64,000 nucleotides of DNA. Origin: Aquanectria penicillioides. Its lineage: Eukaryota; Ascomycota; Sordariomycetes; Hypocreales; Nectriaceae. A program made the translations under genes and the position numbers. Below the pieces are notes generated by a model. The model was not told the origin of the DNA and did not search any database. It saw only the letters and a list, made by a program, of their open reading frames with translations. Below, piece after piece: positions 23,599 through 34,437 of the stretch; position 1 is the first letter of the stretch, and each line of letters begins with the position of its first letter. The stretch lies in assembly GCA_003415625.1 (NCBI GenBank), contig PYIU01000007.1:1550001-1614000 (forward strand), read 5' to 3'.

Positions 23599-24407
23599 AT
23601 GGACCGAACTGACGAGGAGCTCGACCGCGACTGGCAGCCCAGCGGCCGTCGCCCCCAATCGTTCGTCTCTCCAGCGCTGCCCCCTCCCCTCCTACTGTCG
23701 CGCTTCTGCGGCTCGTCGCGACCAAGGGCTCTCGTCGTTTGCGACACAATCCAAAAGAAAAGTCAAGCTGACCGAAACTGCAATTAACAGTACTATTGCC
23801 CGCTCCTTCTCCCAGGAGTTGATGGATATCTTCCGCATCGAGAACTCTCTCACCGACCTGGACGAGCAAGTCTCTGAAAAGTAAGAGACCCTGTTTCCCC
23901 TCCCCTCTGGTGGCCCCCCCCCCCCCCCCTTTCTCTATCAGATCACCTCCCACCGCCAGCATCTAAACATGGGCATCGTCTTATTGCCTGTTGAGTTGAA
24001 AGAAAAAAAAAGAAGAGAAGAAGCAAAGGATGAGAAACCCGAAAATGGCCTTTTTTTTTTCTAACATGATCCTTTCGACAGGAAGCGCAAGGTCAACCGA
24101 AACACGATGGAACTCGCCTCTCTCGAGAAGCGCCTGCGCGAGATGGAGGAACGCCTGAAGTCTAACAACAACAATAACTTCTCGCGCACTCCTCTCCCCC
24201 AGGCCCAGCAGCAGCAGGACCAGCAGGATCGGCAATTCCAGTCCCTCGACGCCGCCACCAAGGAGGACCAGAAGGCCCGCTCGCGCCCTGGAACTGCCCG
24301 CGCCGCCCAGCAGGCTCCCTCCGCCGGCAACATGCCCCTACCCGGGCGCCAGTGAAGGTGAATACTACGTCGTCACCCGCGCAGACTTGAATGACGGCCC
24401 CCGCTGA
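23599..24407 (+). CDS. Small coiled-coil protein, unknown function (two frame slips)
   Basis: The start MDRTDEELDRDWQPS is at 23599. The frame must change by one extra base near 23700-23710, after which LTETAINSTIARSFSQEL and IENSLTDLDEQVSEK continue to a clear donor (GTAAGA, 23881). A 201-nt intron ends at 24081. The next exon encodes a coiled coil (MELASLEKRLREMEERLK) and a Gln/Pro-rich linker. The frame then slips again at CCCC (24335-24338): the current frame ends at 24355, but the next frame continues at once as YPGASEGEYYVVTRADLNDG to a stop at 24405-24407. Both slips correspond to one surplus base. The helical segment plus coiled coil suggests a subunit of a small cytoskeletal or trafficking complex; I do not recognise the family. 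It is either a recent pseudogene or carries sequence errors. Confidence 0.6.
23914..23929. repeat. Poly(C) tract in intron
   Basis: About 16 C residues inside the 201-nt intron of the small coiled-coil gene, between donor and branch region. Confidence 0.75.
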
Positions 24408-25710
24408 CTTGGCCAAAAAGATGGCGACCACGAATAAATTGACTTGACTCTTATTTCTCATCCTCTGCCTGATCAGGTACCTGACCAAGGCACGGGATCA
24501 CCCTATCAACTGTTTTTATCTATCGGACTCGTCGACACCGCACATGATCGACCTTGGCACCGGCGCAAGGAATCACGGCTTGAGCATGAACCTATGGGGT
24601 CTCTTCCCCCCCACCGCGTTCCCACCCCGCCCGGAACCCCCCGTCTTCTTCTTCTTATCCGGCGGGCGCATACTTTTCAATACCTTTTATGTCGGGCAAC
24701 TCGGCACTATACATTCCCCCCCCCCCTTATCTAAGCTACGGCCGATTTTGTTTTGGAACACGACAGCTGCTGGGCGGACACGGAGCCCAGCTCACGGCTA
24801 GCTGGCTCACTGTGTTTTACTGCTAGGGCAATTTTTGCTCTTTTTGTGTTTTTGTCATCGTAATCTTTTGATTCCTCGAGGGCCTAGAATGTGGGAGCGG
24901 ATGCCGTCAACGAAGCCCACCCCCTGGTCTCCTCCCAATACCCTTTTAACTCACTCACTCGTTGGACGACGACCTTTGACCTTCCCTGGCGTTATAGAGG
25001 CAGCATTTTTGCAATCGTTTACCCTCCCCTTTCAAACCTCTTCTTCTTCAACTTCTTCGATAACAGCCTGGTCAACTTAACCCCCCCCTTTTTTTAATAG
25101 GGCTGGGCTTTCTCCCCAACAAACTGACTGAACCCTCAACTTACATAGAAGGGAAGTCTCTTATCTGTGGTTCTTGTACTTTTTTCTATATCTTTTTTTT
25201 TATAACTTTACATCGGGGATGGCAATCGCATGAGGAGACCAGGGGTGGTGACATGTCATTACATGTGTTTTTTTTTTTTTTTTTTTTTTGAAACGGGAAG
25301 TCTTTCTTTGGATTAGATTTGGGGTGTTGCGATGGGTGTCGCATCGCTGCGGAGGCTGCGGTGATGGATGGGCAGGAGGGGATGCATTAGAGGGATCTGA
25401 TGAAGAGTGTATATACCATTTGCAGTATGGTGGTAATGCATCCGCGATTCCTGACGCAAGCAAGCATTTGATTTGGTGAAGTCGATATTTCACATTGCCG
25501 TGGCCAGGGGTGGGATAAACCGGGGAAAGCTGAGACAGGGAGGTTGAAGATTGAATGAAGTCTTCGGATCTCTCTTGATACTACCTAGCACTGATGATTA
25601 TTTCCTCGATGGCCTTATCATGGCAATCTTCTCACCCACACAGCCTTTCAAAGATTATTCGACCTGTTCCATATTCTTCATTTTCAGCATTCTCAACAAC
25701 ATTGTTCCGA
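24408..25710. other. Intergenic, convergent 3' ends
   Basis: Lies between the coiled-coil gene (+) and the aspartic protease (-). It contains C-rich runs near 24716 and 25081 and a T tract at 25268-25289. Frames here are short and give no recognisable protein. Confidence 0.5.
25268..25289. repeat. Poly(T) tract, 22 bases
   Basis: Uninterrupted T run in the convergent intergenic region. It could be a poly(A) remnant of retroposition on the minus strand, but there is no target-site duplication or element next to it. Confidence 0.7.
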
Positions 25711-27153
25711 TTAGTCGTCGAGGTCCTTGTTGGCAAACCCAACCCGTTGAGTCTCGAGATCAAACGCGACAAAGAAGGCCTTGAGCATTACGTCCCCAAA
25801 AATAGTCACTTCGAGATCCTCGGCACTTTGCATACCGCCCCAGCAGTACTCTGGATCGTCATCGACAGGCCCATAGTTCATGTACGGGCCTGGGATAGTC
25901 AGCACGTGTTCCGCTTCACCGGGTAGCTTGAACATGAGGTTTGGGAGACCATCCGCCAAGTCACAGGGGAAAGTGAAGGTGTTGTTAAGACGAGGATCGA
26001 CACGCATCCCGGGAACATCGAACCAGTACATGCTGGCGAGCGACGCTGGAAGGAACAGAAGCGTGGTGCCTGTATCGATGGTGGCCTCAAACTCATGTGC
26101 CCACCAGACACGCCGAGATCCCGTCCAAGCCGTCAAGTTGAAGGTAACATCCCAATGAGGACTGTCCGGATTGGTATCGAGCCAAGTAATGTTGTCGCGG
26201 GCTCGTGAGGCATCAACATGGCCAAAATCGAAGGTACCCGTGGCATTGCGATGCAGGTCGACAGAAAAGACGGGTCGGTCGAGGTGTGGGCGGAGCTTGT
26301 CAAGGAGGGATGGCGTAGGAGGCTCGATATTGCTCGAGAGGGCCTTTGCAAAGCCCATAATGCCCGAAAGCTCTGTCTCGCGCTCGAAGCGAGAGGCAAT
26401 GATTTGAGCTGACTGGACCGCTACATCGTGGAGTTCAAAGCCACCCATGCGGACAGTGTCGAGGTAGACGATGCCGTTAGCATGAGTTCCGTCCACTGCC
26501 GAAGCAGGTTAGTAGGTTCCCATCAGACTGTGGACAGTAGTTGGGAGAGCGACTCACTGTACTTAACATTCCACTCGGCATTGTCCACGCGGTGCGATGT
26601 GTTGGAGGCTTGAGGCTTGTACTGAGGAGCCCAGGGCCCTTCCTTGTTCGTTCGATACTGGGTATCTGAGGATTGAACCCACCTGATCAGTCAGTGGAGG
26701 AAGCCTCAGAAAGGTTTGGGCTTATTCGTTTGTCTCACATATCAGCTGAGCCAGTATCGATGGCAATCTTGAGTGTTTGCGGTGGATTCCCGACTGCGAT
26801 GTCGGCGATGTAGATGTCATCGCTGCCGAGAGGTTCCACATCCACGAGCCCATCTAGAGGAAACTAACAGTCAGTATCCGGGTAAACCAGGCTACCATAG
26901 TACGGCAAGCGACATGGGTATGCAACATGCCTTCATCAAGAAGTGAAAAAGTCGACAGGACGTCCTTGGGGATGGTCTCTTTCCCCCACTTCTGCCTCGC
27001 CGCAGCCCAGTCTCGTACGAAATCACGCTTGGAGCTCTGAGTCTTGCTCACAGACAACGAAAAGCCTGAAGTAGGCTTGAAGGAGTGACGGGGAGCCGCG
27101 TGGGCAGTGGCCAGGCCGGCAAGGAGCGAGACGAGAAGGATCGGAGGTCTCAT
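25711..27153 (-). CDS. Secreted pepsin-like aspartic protease (A1)
   Basis: Exons 27153-26931, 26853-26739, 26682-26558 and 26495-25711 give 415 residues. The first intron (26854-26930) would be GC-AG; an alternative GT donor at 26903 adds nine residues in frame. The start MRPPILLVSLLAGLATAHA is a signal peptide, followed by a propeptide with a Lys-Arg site (SSKRDF). The mature enzyme has both active-site motifs, IDTGSADMWV and ATIDTGTTLLFL, the flap region YMDGTHANGIVYLDTV, and a pair of Cys (FPCDL, EYCWG). The chain is of usual family length. It is expected to cleave proteins at acidic pH outside the cell or in the vacuole. In the flap, Met replaces the usual Gly after Tyr. Identity is secure; the first splice junction is not. 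Confidence 0.88.
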
Positions 27154-28526
27154 GGTTGCAGTGAAGACGACGTCTCTCGACTCGGACTCGAAGGAGTGTT
27201 TGCAAGTGAAGAAGGAAGTAGAAACGAGAGAATGGTGAAGTGTGAATGAGTGGATGCAAAGCAGGAGAAAAAAAAAAAAAGGAGGAGGCAGAGGAAATGG
27301 CTTGTGAGTGATTGTGACTGAGCCACAGCCCAAGGTAATAAAGCATCAGACGTCCCTACCAGCTGTCAACCACGAATGCGGCAGCTGCCAGAAGCTGTCA
27401 ACGGGTTTCAGGAACAAGAGGAACCGATATAGAGCCGCGCAACCACAAACAACTGCAGGAGCCAGGTTCCTTCGAGCTGTCCAACTTCCACAACTCTCAA
27501 AGCATCACCAGATCCAGCGTATCACCAAGAGCACTCAATCTGCTGTAAAATGAGGGTAGACCAAATCAGTCATATAAAGCAATCACCAGCCATGCCCAGT
27601 CTAGAACTGCCCCAACTGCTTGTCGCACAGTAACCGGCTTCTTCCAAATTAGGCGAGAGTTCTCTATATCCCTCCCAGGGCTTCATCCTGCTCCCTCTCT
27701 GTAACCCCTTTACACAGCGGCACCGGCACCTACGCGACACGACACGCAGCACCGCTCGTGCATCCCTACCATTCATGTATTGCACAGACGTGGCTTGCAT
27801 CGTTTCACCCAGCTGCACCCGCAAAGTCTCCCCCCACGTAGCAAAAGGCGGACACAAACGCCAGGCCCCGGTCCGCCGCGCCGGCAAACAGGACGGACGG
27901 ATTCAGCCTGTCCCACCCGAAAGGCCGGCAGCAAACTGCGGCACACATGCACAAGCTATCATCTCTTGGTGTCCAGGGAGGCGGGATGTACGAGGTGTGT
28001 CAGACATGCATGCCTTCCTAGGCTCCTCACATGAACGGGAGGCGGCGTGTAGAGACACAGACAGCCCATGCTAGTTACTAGATGCTTCGGATATACTATA
28101 GCGGGATTGTCGACCACATGGACGCGAGATGACAGACAAGCGAGCTCGCTCCCGGAAGGCAAGGGATGGTAAACTTAAGTAGCAAATAAGACGGGACGGG
28201 AATCAGAACGGTAAGTTATCGTTCGACACATCTTCGTCATGACAGCTCGGTAAGCGTGATCCTGACCCGGGCAGATGGTTAGCAATCTGCTGGCCCATCC
28301 GGATAGATTTTCTCTTTAACCGAGCCCAAGGAACACACACACACACACGCTTCTAGAATCACGCTCTACATGCAGCAGTTTGGAACGGAAGAGATATGTC
28401 ATCATCTCATTTAACCTATGCCTTCTTCACGTGATCGTATGGTCTATCCCATGCTCGACCCGGTATCAATATCAACAAAGTGGCTCCTTTTTCTCTCCGC
28501 AAATCCTAAAACAAAATGTATGTCCT
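27154..28526. other. Intergenic between protease and LHS1
   Basis: Protease promoter followed by the LHS1 3' UTR (both genes on the minus strand). An A12-13 run at 27269 and an AC repeat at 28334-28349 occur. No gene seen. Confidence 0.5.
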
Positions 28527-31500
28527 CTATAGCTCATCATGGGGAGGCTGCTTCTTCTCAGTACCCTCCTCAGCCTTCTTCGCCTCCTTCAACTGGCTGA
28601 TGATCCTCTCAAGCTCCTCATCAGAAGGCATCTGGCCATCCTTGCCCTTGATGTTCTGCTTGATGAAGTCCTCGGCGTTGAACTCAACGGTCTCTTCTGA
28701 GGCACCAGCGCTTGCAGTCCTGCTCTTCTTTTGCTTCTTCTTCTCTGCAGCCTTGGCCTTCTTGGCCTTCTTAGTCTCGTTCTCAACCTTCTTTGCGCCC
28801 TTCATAGCGAGCGAGATGCCAGCCTGCTCTAGCTTACGGGACTTCATTTGAAGCTCCCGGGACTTGAGGACGGGGTCATCTGTGGGGCTCAGAGCTTCTT
28901 GCTTAGGTTCCAGCTCATTTAGCCACTTCAAAGTAGACTCGTAAAGCTCAGCAACCTCTTGCAAATCCTCGCGCGTGTACAGAGGAGGGATGGGTCCCTT
29001 CTCTCTGATAACATCCTCCATCTTGCGTGCCGTATCCTCTGCGCTGTCCTCATCCTCAAGACCGTCAAACTCGCTCTTGGGCGTCTCAGTAGCGGTGTTT
29101 GAGGTGCTGGCAGAAGGTGACTCCGAAGCAGACTTGTGCCAGGCCTCGTGCTCCTCGATCTGACCCTTGATCTGGGCGACGAAGGCCTCAGTTTGGTTCA
29201 GAACGGTCTTTAATTGGGAAATCAGCTTAGGTCTCTCCTCAGCCTCGCTGATTCGCTTCTGGACAGGCTTGACGAGATCCTGAAGCGACTTCAGCTTAGC
29301 CTTGAGCTGACCCAAGGTAGCGTCAGCTCCGTCACCGTAGAGCCATTCACTGATCTCACTCGACAGCTCAGACAGCTTGGTTCGTACTGCCTCAGTTGAC
29401 GCCTTAATAAATTCGCCTCCTTCAAGAAGGTCTCGGACTTTGTAAGTATAAGCTTCAAGCTGGTTCAAAGCCTCCTCCCTTTGGAGACGGGCCTTGTCAG
29501 AAGCGGCGAATGCCTTGAGGCGATCCTTGGCCTTTGTAAGTTCCGTCTTGGTAAGGTCAGGGGTACCAAGATTCTTGAGCGACACCTCGACGGCGATGGA
29601 GACCACCTCCTTCTTCTTGGGCTCAGTCTTTGCTTCGGCAGATTCGGTAGCCGTGGGCTCGGCCTCGGAGGCAGTAGAAGACTCAGTGGATTCTTCCAAG
29701 GCAGAAGACTTCTCGGCAGCATCCTCTTTCATGACTTCCTCGGAACCCTCAGTCTGCTCGTCCTCAAGAGGCTTCTGCTGGTCCTTGTCCTTCTTTCCAA
29801 AGCCAAAGAGATTCTTGACGCCGCCAACGAAGGACTCCTTCTCCGCCTCAGCCATGCACTCAACGAGGGCCTTGGTAATTCGGAATTCGCCGTTGTCCGA
29901 GGTCAACTCCATGGCGACCTTGAACTTGATGTCCGACTCAATACAAGTAGGGTACTTTTCCTTGATGGCCGCTACGGTAGCAGTGAGGTTCTTGGTTGCA
30001 AAAGTCTTGACATCCTTGTCCTCGGAGCCAGCCTGTTGGAAGATAGTAGCGGTGAAGTCCTCCTTGTCTTCGAAAGTAATAACCTTTAAGGCACCCTGAG
30101 GCGAGATCGGGCTCCACAAACGCTGGCGCTCAACCTCGTCATCGGTACCGGTACGCTTCAATCCAGTGGCGTAAGAGGCACCCTCAGAGATGCGGATCTC
30201 CTTGACTCGGAAGCTAGGGCTGAGCTCAGCGGCACGGAAACCAGCACCGAACACGGCAGCCTCGTCAGAGTTGACGTTGGATCGGAGCTTGTCAGAAGAA
30301 CCAGCGAGGGTCTCAAGCGCCTTCTGGACAAAAGGAGTTCGGGTGGCACCGCCGTGGAGAATGATAGACTCGAGGTCAGCGATTTCGAGACCGGCCATCT
30401 TGAGCGCGTCATTGACAGCGGCGGCAATCCTCTCCGAATACCCGGTAGCCATCTCCTCGAAATCAGCTCGGCTAATCTTGTACTTGAAGTCGACATCCTC
30501 GTAGAGGCCCTCAAAGCTGGCCTGAGTGTTCTGGTTGGCACTCAGGACATGTCGAAGCTTGCCAACTTGGTTTGTGAGCTTAGCGATGGCACGGCCGTGG
30601 GCCTTGACACCTTCAGCGGTGGCCGAGATCTTCACACCGCCCTTGGACTCGACAAACTGCTTAACCATGTCATCGAGAATGAGGTTGTTCAAAGCATCTC
30701 CGCCAAGGGTTCGATCCCAGCCGGTTCCCAATACCTGAACTTCCTGGACGGTCTTGTTGAACTTGCCAACATCCTTGATGGACTGGCTCTGGAACTTCAT
30801 GACGGTAGCCTTGGTGGAGCCAGCACCCATGTCGAAGACCATGTGGTACTCGGGCTTGGCTCCTTCGCTGACGCTGGGGAACTGGCGGCTGGTGGCGTAG
30901 TTTAACCCGACAGCCAGACCGTCGCTGACTAGGCCAAGAACTTTAAGACCGGCAAGCTCGGCGGCAGTTTGGATGGCCCGCTTCTCATCAATGGTGTAAA
31001 ACGAAGGAACAGTGAAGACGGCCGAGTGAACGGAGGAACCGTCACCAGCCGCAGCCTCGGCGTTCTTCTGAATGCTCTGGAGCTCCATGGCGAGGAGTTC
31101 CTCAACCATCCAAGCCTCCTCCTTGGCGGTGAATGCCTTGCTCTTGAAGGAAACGGTGCCTCGGGTAGGGTGTCCTTGCAATTGAAGGGCGGGGTGTCGG
31201 GCGGCGTACTCTTGAACGACAGAATCGTCGGCGGGGAGGCCGAGGATGGCCTTCAGGTTTGGGTAGACGTCACCGGGGAATCGGGCGCTGAGAGCCATGG
31301 CGTCGGCGCCGTAGGCTCGCTCGGGGAACTCTCCATCCTGGAGGGCATTTCGGGAAGGCTTGAAGACAATGGCGGACGTCTCTTTTCGTCGCGAGTCCTT
31401 GGTCAGGACAATGTCGAGGGGAATTCCGGGCTTGACAAGGGAGGCCTTGATATACTCGGTGCCCAAGTCAACGCCCAAAACGGCGGCGACAGCGAAAACA

Positions 31501-31565
31501 TTGGTCGATAAGAAGAAGACAACTCCAAGGAGCGTCATCAATGGCGACACTCTAAAGGTGGCCAT
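28527..31565 (-). CDS. LHS1: ER Hsp70-family chaperone LHS1 (GRP170/HYOU1 type)
   Basis: A single uninterrupted 1,012-residue frame. A signal peptide (MATFRVSPLMTLLGVVFFLS) leads into the Hsp70 ATPase domain: LGVDLGTEYIKASLVKPG (phosphate 1), VFTVPSFYTIDEKRA, and VFDMGAGSTKATVM (phosphate 2). The adenosine motif ILHGGATRTPFVQKAL follows. The substrate domain and an extended acidic, helical C-terminus (residues about 560-1000) match the Hsp110/GRP170 subgroup. The last residues, HDEL, are the ER retrieval signal. LHS1 acts as nucleotide-exchange factor for Kar2/BiP and takes part in protein translocation and unfolded-protein recovery. The ATG is chosen because it begins the signal peptide. This 3-kb frame without a slip is a useful control for the frame problems elsewhere. 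Confidence 0.97.
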   Translation of the reverse strand: MATFRVSPLMTLLGVVFFLSTNVFAVAAVLGVDLGTEYIKASLVKPGIPLDIVLTKDSRRKETSAIVFKPSRNALQDGEFPERAYGADAMALSARFPGDVYPNLKAILGLPADDSVVQEYAARHPALQLQGHPTRGTVSFKSKAFTAKEEAWMVEELLAMELQSIQKNAEAAAGDGSSVHSAVFTVPSFYTIDEKRAIQTAAELAGLKVLGLVSDGLAVGLNYATSRQFPSVSEGAKPEYHMVFDMGAGSTKATVMKFQSQSIKDVGKFNKTVQEVQVLGTGWDRTLGGDALNNLILDDMVKQFVESKGGVKISATAEGVKAHGRAIAKLTNQVGKLRHVLSANQNTQASFEGLYEDVDFKYKISRADFEEMATGYSERIAAAVNDALKMAGLEIADLESIILHGGATRTPFVQKALETLAGSSDKLRSNVNSDEAAVFGAGFRAAELSPSFRVKEIRISEGASYATGLKRTGTDDEVERQRLWSPISPQGALKVITFEDKEDFTATIFQQAGSEDKDVKTFATKNLTATVAAIKEKYPTCIESDIKFKVAMELTSDNGEFRITKALVECMAEAEKESFVGGVKNLFGFGKKDKDQQKPLEDEQTEGSEEVMKEDAAEKSSALEESTESSTASEAEPTATESAEAKTEPKKKEVVSIAVEVSLKNLGTPDLTKTELTKAKDRLKAFAASDKARLQREEALNQLEAYTYKVRDLLEGGEFIKASTEAVRTKLSELSSEISEWLYGDGADATLGQLKAKLKSLQDLVKPVQKRISEAEERPKLISQLKTVLNQTEAFVAQIKGQIEEHEAWHKSASESPSASTSNTATETPKSEFDGLEDEDSAEDTARKMEDVIREKGPIPPLYTREDLQEVAELYESTLKWLNELEPKQEALSPTDDPVLKSRELQMKSRKLEQAGISLAMKGAKKVENETKKAKKAKAAEKKKQKKSRTASAGASEETVEFNAEDFIKQNIKGKDGQMPSDEELERIISQLKEAKKAEEGTEKKQPPHDEL

Positions 31566-32645
31566 GGTTGGTGGGGGTTGCGCTCGCTCGGGAGCACCAG
31601 CTCAATCGGAACTGTATGAGGTAATGACACCGCCGCCTCAAGCAATGACGGCCAGAACTGAACAAAGACGATTATTCGTCGAGGGTATAAAGGAAAAAAA
31701 AGGAAAAGAGGAAAGGGGAGATCGTAGTCCCAAGGCCTGGGGGAAGCGAGGCCAGAAAAGTATCGGGGACGTCAAAAAGTGAGAGGTTGAGGTGGCCTCA
31801 ATTTCTCCAATGGGGAACTGTGTTCTGGTGCAGCAAGAAGCCACGAAGCTGCTTAAGCTTGAGTGCGTTTCCAGCCACTCAGGGAAGAGGACAAGCTGGT
31901 ACAAAGCCGCAGCGACACTCTGACGTCCTTGCTTCTGCAAGGCTGATGGCTGGCGATAAGCACCAGAGGGCTTGTCCATTGGCTCGATAAGATCCCGGGT
32001 GGGGCATCGAGTTTCGGCCTCGCCTTGGCATGGAGGTGTCCATGTTCCCTTGGCAAATTATACGGGTCAAAAGGACCAGCCAGGACCCAGTGCAACACGA
32101 AAACGTGACCATGTTCATGATGTCTGGTCAGAAGATTTGCCTAGTTTGTCGCAGGTTACAATGGCGTTTATTTACTCCTGTGCAGTGCACACGTGTAACA
32201 CAGTTGCTGGCACAGTCAGCAGGCACAGCTGAGCGCTGATCGCGTGATGACGGCCTGAGTTGTGGGCAAGTTGCAACCTGTCTAGTTAACAGCTGAGCAG
32301 TCTTCCTGGCTGCAACCCAATTCAAACTAGCCTGTTCGTCGCATGCTACCTCTTTATCTCCTAGCCATTTATAATCTTATTTTTAGAACTTCCTTGACGC
32401 CGAGAAAGATGAAGTATCGATTTCCAAGAAACAACCCACTTGTCACGGCCGACGTGACCCAATTCACTCAGCATTCATTCTTACTCACTGATTGGGAAAC
32501 TCATTTTGGAAAATCGTCATCGAATCGCATCCTCAGATGGCGCGACTCATCGTAGCCTACGTATATATAGCTGATTTCAAGCCTCATCTCCACCCGCACA
32601 TTATAATTGATCTAGTGAGAAAGAACAGTAAAATGGTATCAGAAC
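31566..32645. other. Divergent intergenic region, LHS1 / acyltransferase
   Basis: Promoter space for two divergent genes. A TATATATAG box-like sequence occurs near 32570, about 75 nt upstream of the acyltransferase start. No further gene recognised. Confidence 0.5.
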
Positions 32646-34231
32646 ATGTCCATGCAAAATCCAGGAACAGAACTCTCCATCCTCGACCAAACATCCCCTA
32701 GGGTTTATACCCGCCTGCTCTATTGCTTCCCACTGCCGGAAACTTTCAGCCATTGGGAAACCGAACCCCTCGTATCCCGCTTCCATACCGCAGTCAGCCA
32801 AGTTCTCGCCAAGTGGCCGTTCCTGGCATGTAGAGTGCGACTCCGTGATAGTACTCAGCCCAGGGGGCCGGTAGAGCTGTTTTGGGCGCCCGGGAACCCA
32901 AACAACGCTGCGCTTGAAGATGGCCGATCCTTCTCTGCTAACGGGATCTTGAGCATAAAGCGACTGCACGATTGGCCAGCCGGGACGCTCCCACGTTATA
33001 ATGACCTCGCAGGCTGGGGCATGACGCCTGACAGCCTTCAAGCCTACGACTTCTGCCCCATTCCTCCTGCGCCGGAACTGACATTGCCCACGGGCGCGCC
33101 CGTATACCATATTGCCGTGAACTTTGTCCAGGGAGGTATGATCCTGTGTGTATGCTACGCCCAAAGTGTTTTAGATAGTGTTGCTCACGGCATTGTTTTT
33201 AATGAGTTGGGGATGCGGATATGGTGTCCCGACGAAGCAATCCAAACCATTGGGCCTTCTGGTAAGAAATTCGCCCAATGGTTCTATAGCTAGCTGTACT
33301 CACAAGTAACACTGTAGTGTTTTCGACTCGAATGCAGGCTTCCAGAATCAACAACCGTAGTGAGCTCACCGGCACAAACACTGATTGGACTGTGGCATCT
33401 TGTCCAGAGTTTTCTCCTCCGGTACCGTTTGGAATTGTTTCTCCTAGAATCCCCATTCCAACAATTCAACCAAGCACTCATCCAAGTCTAGTCATCGGAA
33501 GGGTTTTTATATTCCCAATGGCAGCTTTGCATCAGCAGAATTTCGACTCCGGCAATACAGGTTCCGGGCTGTTCCAAGGTCCAGTAGTTCTCGAGACCCT
33601 CTTTGCGTGGCTATGGGTGTCTGTTATCCGCGCTCGATTTCCGCGAACCGATGTTGCTTGGAGGGCCTCGCGAGTCGCTTTTACCATGAATGCTAGGTCT
33701 CAACTTGGAATGTTGGAACCTGAAAACTACATCCGTAATGCTACACTTTACGCCTATGCCACGCTCCCTTCTCAAATTATACTCCAATCCAGTCTTCGAC
33801 CAACGCCACATCGTGCCATGCGCGTTGCAACGAATGAAATCCGAAATCGTATGCGGAGTTTTAACAGTAACCATGTGGATACACGTCTTAGCTACATGAA
33901 CCAGATCATCCAGGAGCCTGGGAGCCTCGAGTACACCTTCGATACTGATAATGGGGCAGACGTATTCATTGATTCAATGGTTGATGGTGGCGGTGGTGCC
34001 GAGTTTGGTTCGGTTTCTGTCGAACCCCCAGAAACCGGCAGACGCCTCTGGTTAGGGAAGCCGCAATTTGTACGTGAGCTGTCTGGTAATTCTCGCCCAG
34101 GGCACTGTACAATACTGCCCCGCCGGACAGACGAATATGCACCCTTTGAGGTGTATGTCCAGCTGCGGCGAGATGACATGGAGCGGATGACGACAGGGCT
34201 TAGGAACTCCGGAGTGCTTTGGACCCTATAA
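32646..34231 (+). CDS. BAHD-like (transferase family) acyltransferase, catalytic His missing
   Basis: Exons 32646-33261 and 33318-34231 (56-nt intron, phase 1) give 509 residues. The N-terminus (ELSILDQTSPRVYTRLLYCF) and C-terminus (TILPRRTDEYAPFEVYVQLR) follow the fungal transferase family that includes trichothecene 3-O-acetyltransferase and other secondary-metabolite acyltransferases. The HxxxD active-site motif is replaced by QSVLD in CVCYAQSVLDSVA, so the general-base His is Gln, and the structural DFGxG motif near the C-terminus is unclear (AEFGSVS). The frame is intact, so the protein may bind but not acylate, or may use another residue. There is no polyketide or peptide synthetase in the window, so no pathway can be assigned. 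A small-molecule role is inferred from family only. Confidence 0.8.
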
Positions 34232-34437
34232 TTAAAGCTATTTTTGGCCCCTATAGACTATATTTGTACACACAATTTCGCACAGCGTAGAACGTAGCAT
34301 CGAATAAATCAGTCCGTCAACCTTCCACCGGCTCTCGCAGAGCTTCATGTCGCAATTAGTCGGCGCAGCCTTTGGATCTAGTGACTCTTAGAACCATCTA
34401 GCACATGTAGCGTTTTTCCAACTCAAATTTTCGTTTC

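Noticed and set aside
25268..25289. T22 tract as poly(A) tail of a retroelement
   Set aside because: No reverse-transcriptase fragment, target duplication or element body is seen next to it.
29481..30905. Long frames antisense to LHS1
   Set aside because: Same effect of codon bias opposite a well-supported gene; no motif.
32601..33164. 187-codon minus frame opposite the acyltransferase
   Set aside because: Opposite strand has family motifs; this frame has none.
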